A stretch of DNA of 64,000 bases. Origin: Aureococcus anophagefferens. Its lineage: Eukaryota; Sar; Pelagophyceae; Pelagomonadales; Pelagomonadaceae. Positions 63,339 through 64,000 of the stretch are shown piece by piece. A program made the translations under genes and the position numbers. Location of the stretch: assembly GCF_000186865.1 (NCBI RefSeq), contig NW_008705609.1, forward strand, positions 63,193 to 127,192, written 5' to 3'. A model generated the notes under the pieces. That model searched no databases and was not told where the DNA came from. It was given only the letters and a program-made list of their open reading frames with translations. How positions within the stretch are numbered: the first letter of the stretch is position 1; the number at the start of each line of letters is the position of its first letter.

Positions 63339-64000
63339 CCGCGGCACGCGACCTTGGCCGGGGTTCACGAGTGGCTCGATAGCCAGAATTGCGAGGCAGT
63401 CAAACTGTATTCGACACCATGGGAGGACGTGTTGGATGAAGAGAATGGCAGTGAAAGGTTTCTGGACAAGAAAGAATTGTCGCTATGCGACCAATGTAAG
63501 GGTTGCAACCAGCAGGCTGCGAGAGTGCGCCTTCCCCATGCCTGGCGAACAGGGAAATGTGGGATATGCAGTCCAGCGTCTCTCACTGACAGTTTTGAGT
63601 ATGAGTGCAAACCTTGTCCCGAGGCTGCGTCTCTCACTGACAGTTTTGAGTATGAGTGCAAACCTTGTCCCAAGGCTGCTGGTGCCACCTGGCGGCCGCG
63701 TCCGATGGGCACGGCCGTGCCAGATGTCATCGAGGAGTGGTTGGCGAAGCCTGGTAGCGCATTGGAGTCGCAAGCGAGCAAACTCGATGTTTTTGATAAG
63801 TCCCGCCCGCCCGACCCTGATGGCTGGGCCGACGACGCAATTAGCGTCGACGTGTTGGCTACTGCCCCATATGCTCCTGGGGCAGAGATTATACTCCTCA
63901 AAATTTCTGAGGCAGTGGGTCAAACGTGTCCGGCAGGTATCAAAACAGGCGAGGCAACGGCCGAGGCCATGGCTGCAATGCTGAACTCCCTAGAAGTGGC
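63336..64000 (+). CDS. Cys-rich protein running off the right edge, unknown function
   Basis: Open for 221 codons from ATG 63336 to the window end. CDQCKGCNQQ and CGICS precede a 17-residue unit (ASLTDSFEYECKPCPEA) that occurs twice in tandem from a 51-bp DNA duplication (63570-63674). A region with RPMGTAVPDVIEEWLAKPG and a DPDGWADD segment follow. The paired CxxC motifs suggest zinc binding. The ATG lies at the edge of palindrome family P copy 2, so either the palindrome inserted at the gene start or the gene was truncated by it. Confidence 0.6.
   Translation, partial: MPRHATLAGVHEWLDSQNCEAVKLYSTPWEDVLDEENGSERFLDKKELSLCDQCKGCNQQAARVRLPHAWRTGKCGICSPASLTDSFEYECKPCPEAASLTDSFEYECKPCPKAAGATWRPRPMGTAVPDVIEEWLAKPGSALESQASKLDVFDKSRPPDPDGWADDAISVDVLATAPYAPGAEIILLKISEAVGQTCPAGIKTGEATAEAMAAMLNSLEV

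Overview
The window looks like nuclear DNA of a protist, most likely a marine stramenopile alga such as a pelagophyte. The lineage is inferred from these features: very high GC at third codon positions in many genes, short GT-AG introns (44-83 nt where I could phase them), an HSF-type DNA-binding protein, Copia elements with a split gag and pol, secreted proteins with Pro/Thr-rich linkers, a GRK-like kinase, ABCG and ABCB transporters, and a polinton-like virus remnant. Two 50-N gaps (24693-24742 and 41506-41555) show that it is a scaffold.

Layout. 0-11.4 kb holds GC-rich host genes: a secreted vWA protein, a multi-exon membrane LRR protein and two paralogues with Tudor-like domains. These are separated by a decamer repeat array, GGC/GC microsatellites and a 77-bp minisatellite. 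12-14.6 kb holds satellite copies, one copy of a 770-bp duplication and a 2OG-oxygenase-like gene. 14.7-23.0 kb is an apparently complete Mutator-like DNA transposon with terminal inverted repeats. It carries a MULE transposase, an accessory ORF and a three-exon C5-cytosine DNA methyltransferase whose motifs are circularly permuted. 24.7-35.6 kb is a young Copia retrotransposon. Its 2460-residue pol ORF contains a full C5-cytosine methyltransferase domain between protease and integrase. A decayed relative on the minus strand (35.6-38.6 kb) abuts it tail to tail.

39-57 kb is a host gene region: an alpha/beta hydrolase, a zf-PARP/HSF protein, a GRK-like kinase, a type I membrane protein, an EF-hand/ABCG gene and an ABCB transporter. 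It is interspersed with MITE-like repeats, GC-rich palindromes, a 360-bp AT-rich fragment of an adenine methyltransferase and an interstitial telomeric repeat. 58.7-60.0 kb is the 3' end of a third LTR element. It ends inside an SF3 helicase fragment that belongs to a polinton-like virus remnant (60.0-63.0 kb) with a major capsid protein and three small genes. A Cys-rich gene runs off the right edge.

The main point is that two unrelated selfish elements here, a MULE and a Copia element, each encode their own cytosine-5 DNA methyltransferase of different architecture, and a third (adenine) methyltransferase fragment of likely viral origin lies nearby. Intron coordinates were derived by hand from GT-AG sites and frame continuity and have not been checked against transcripts.
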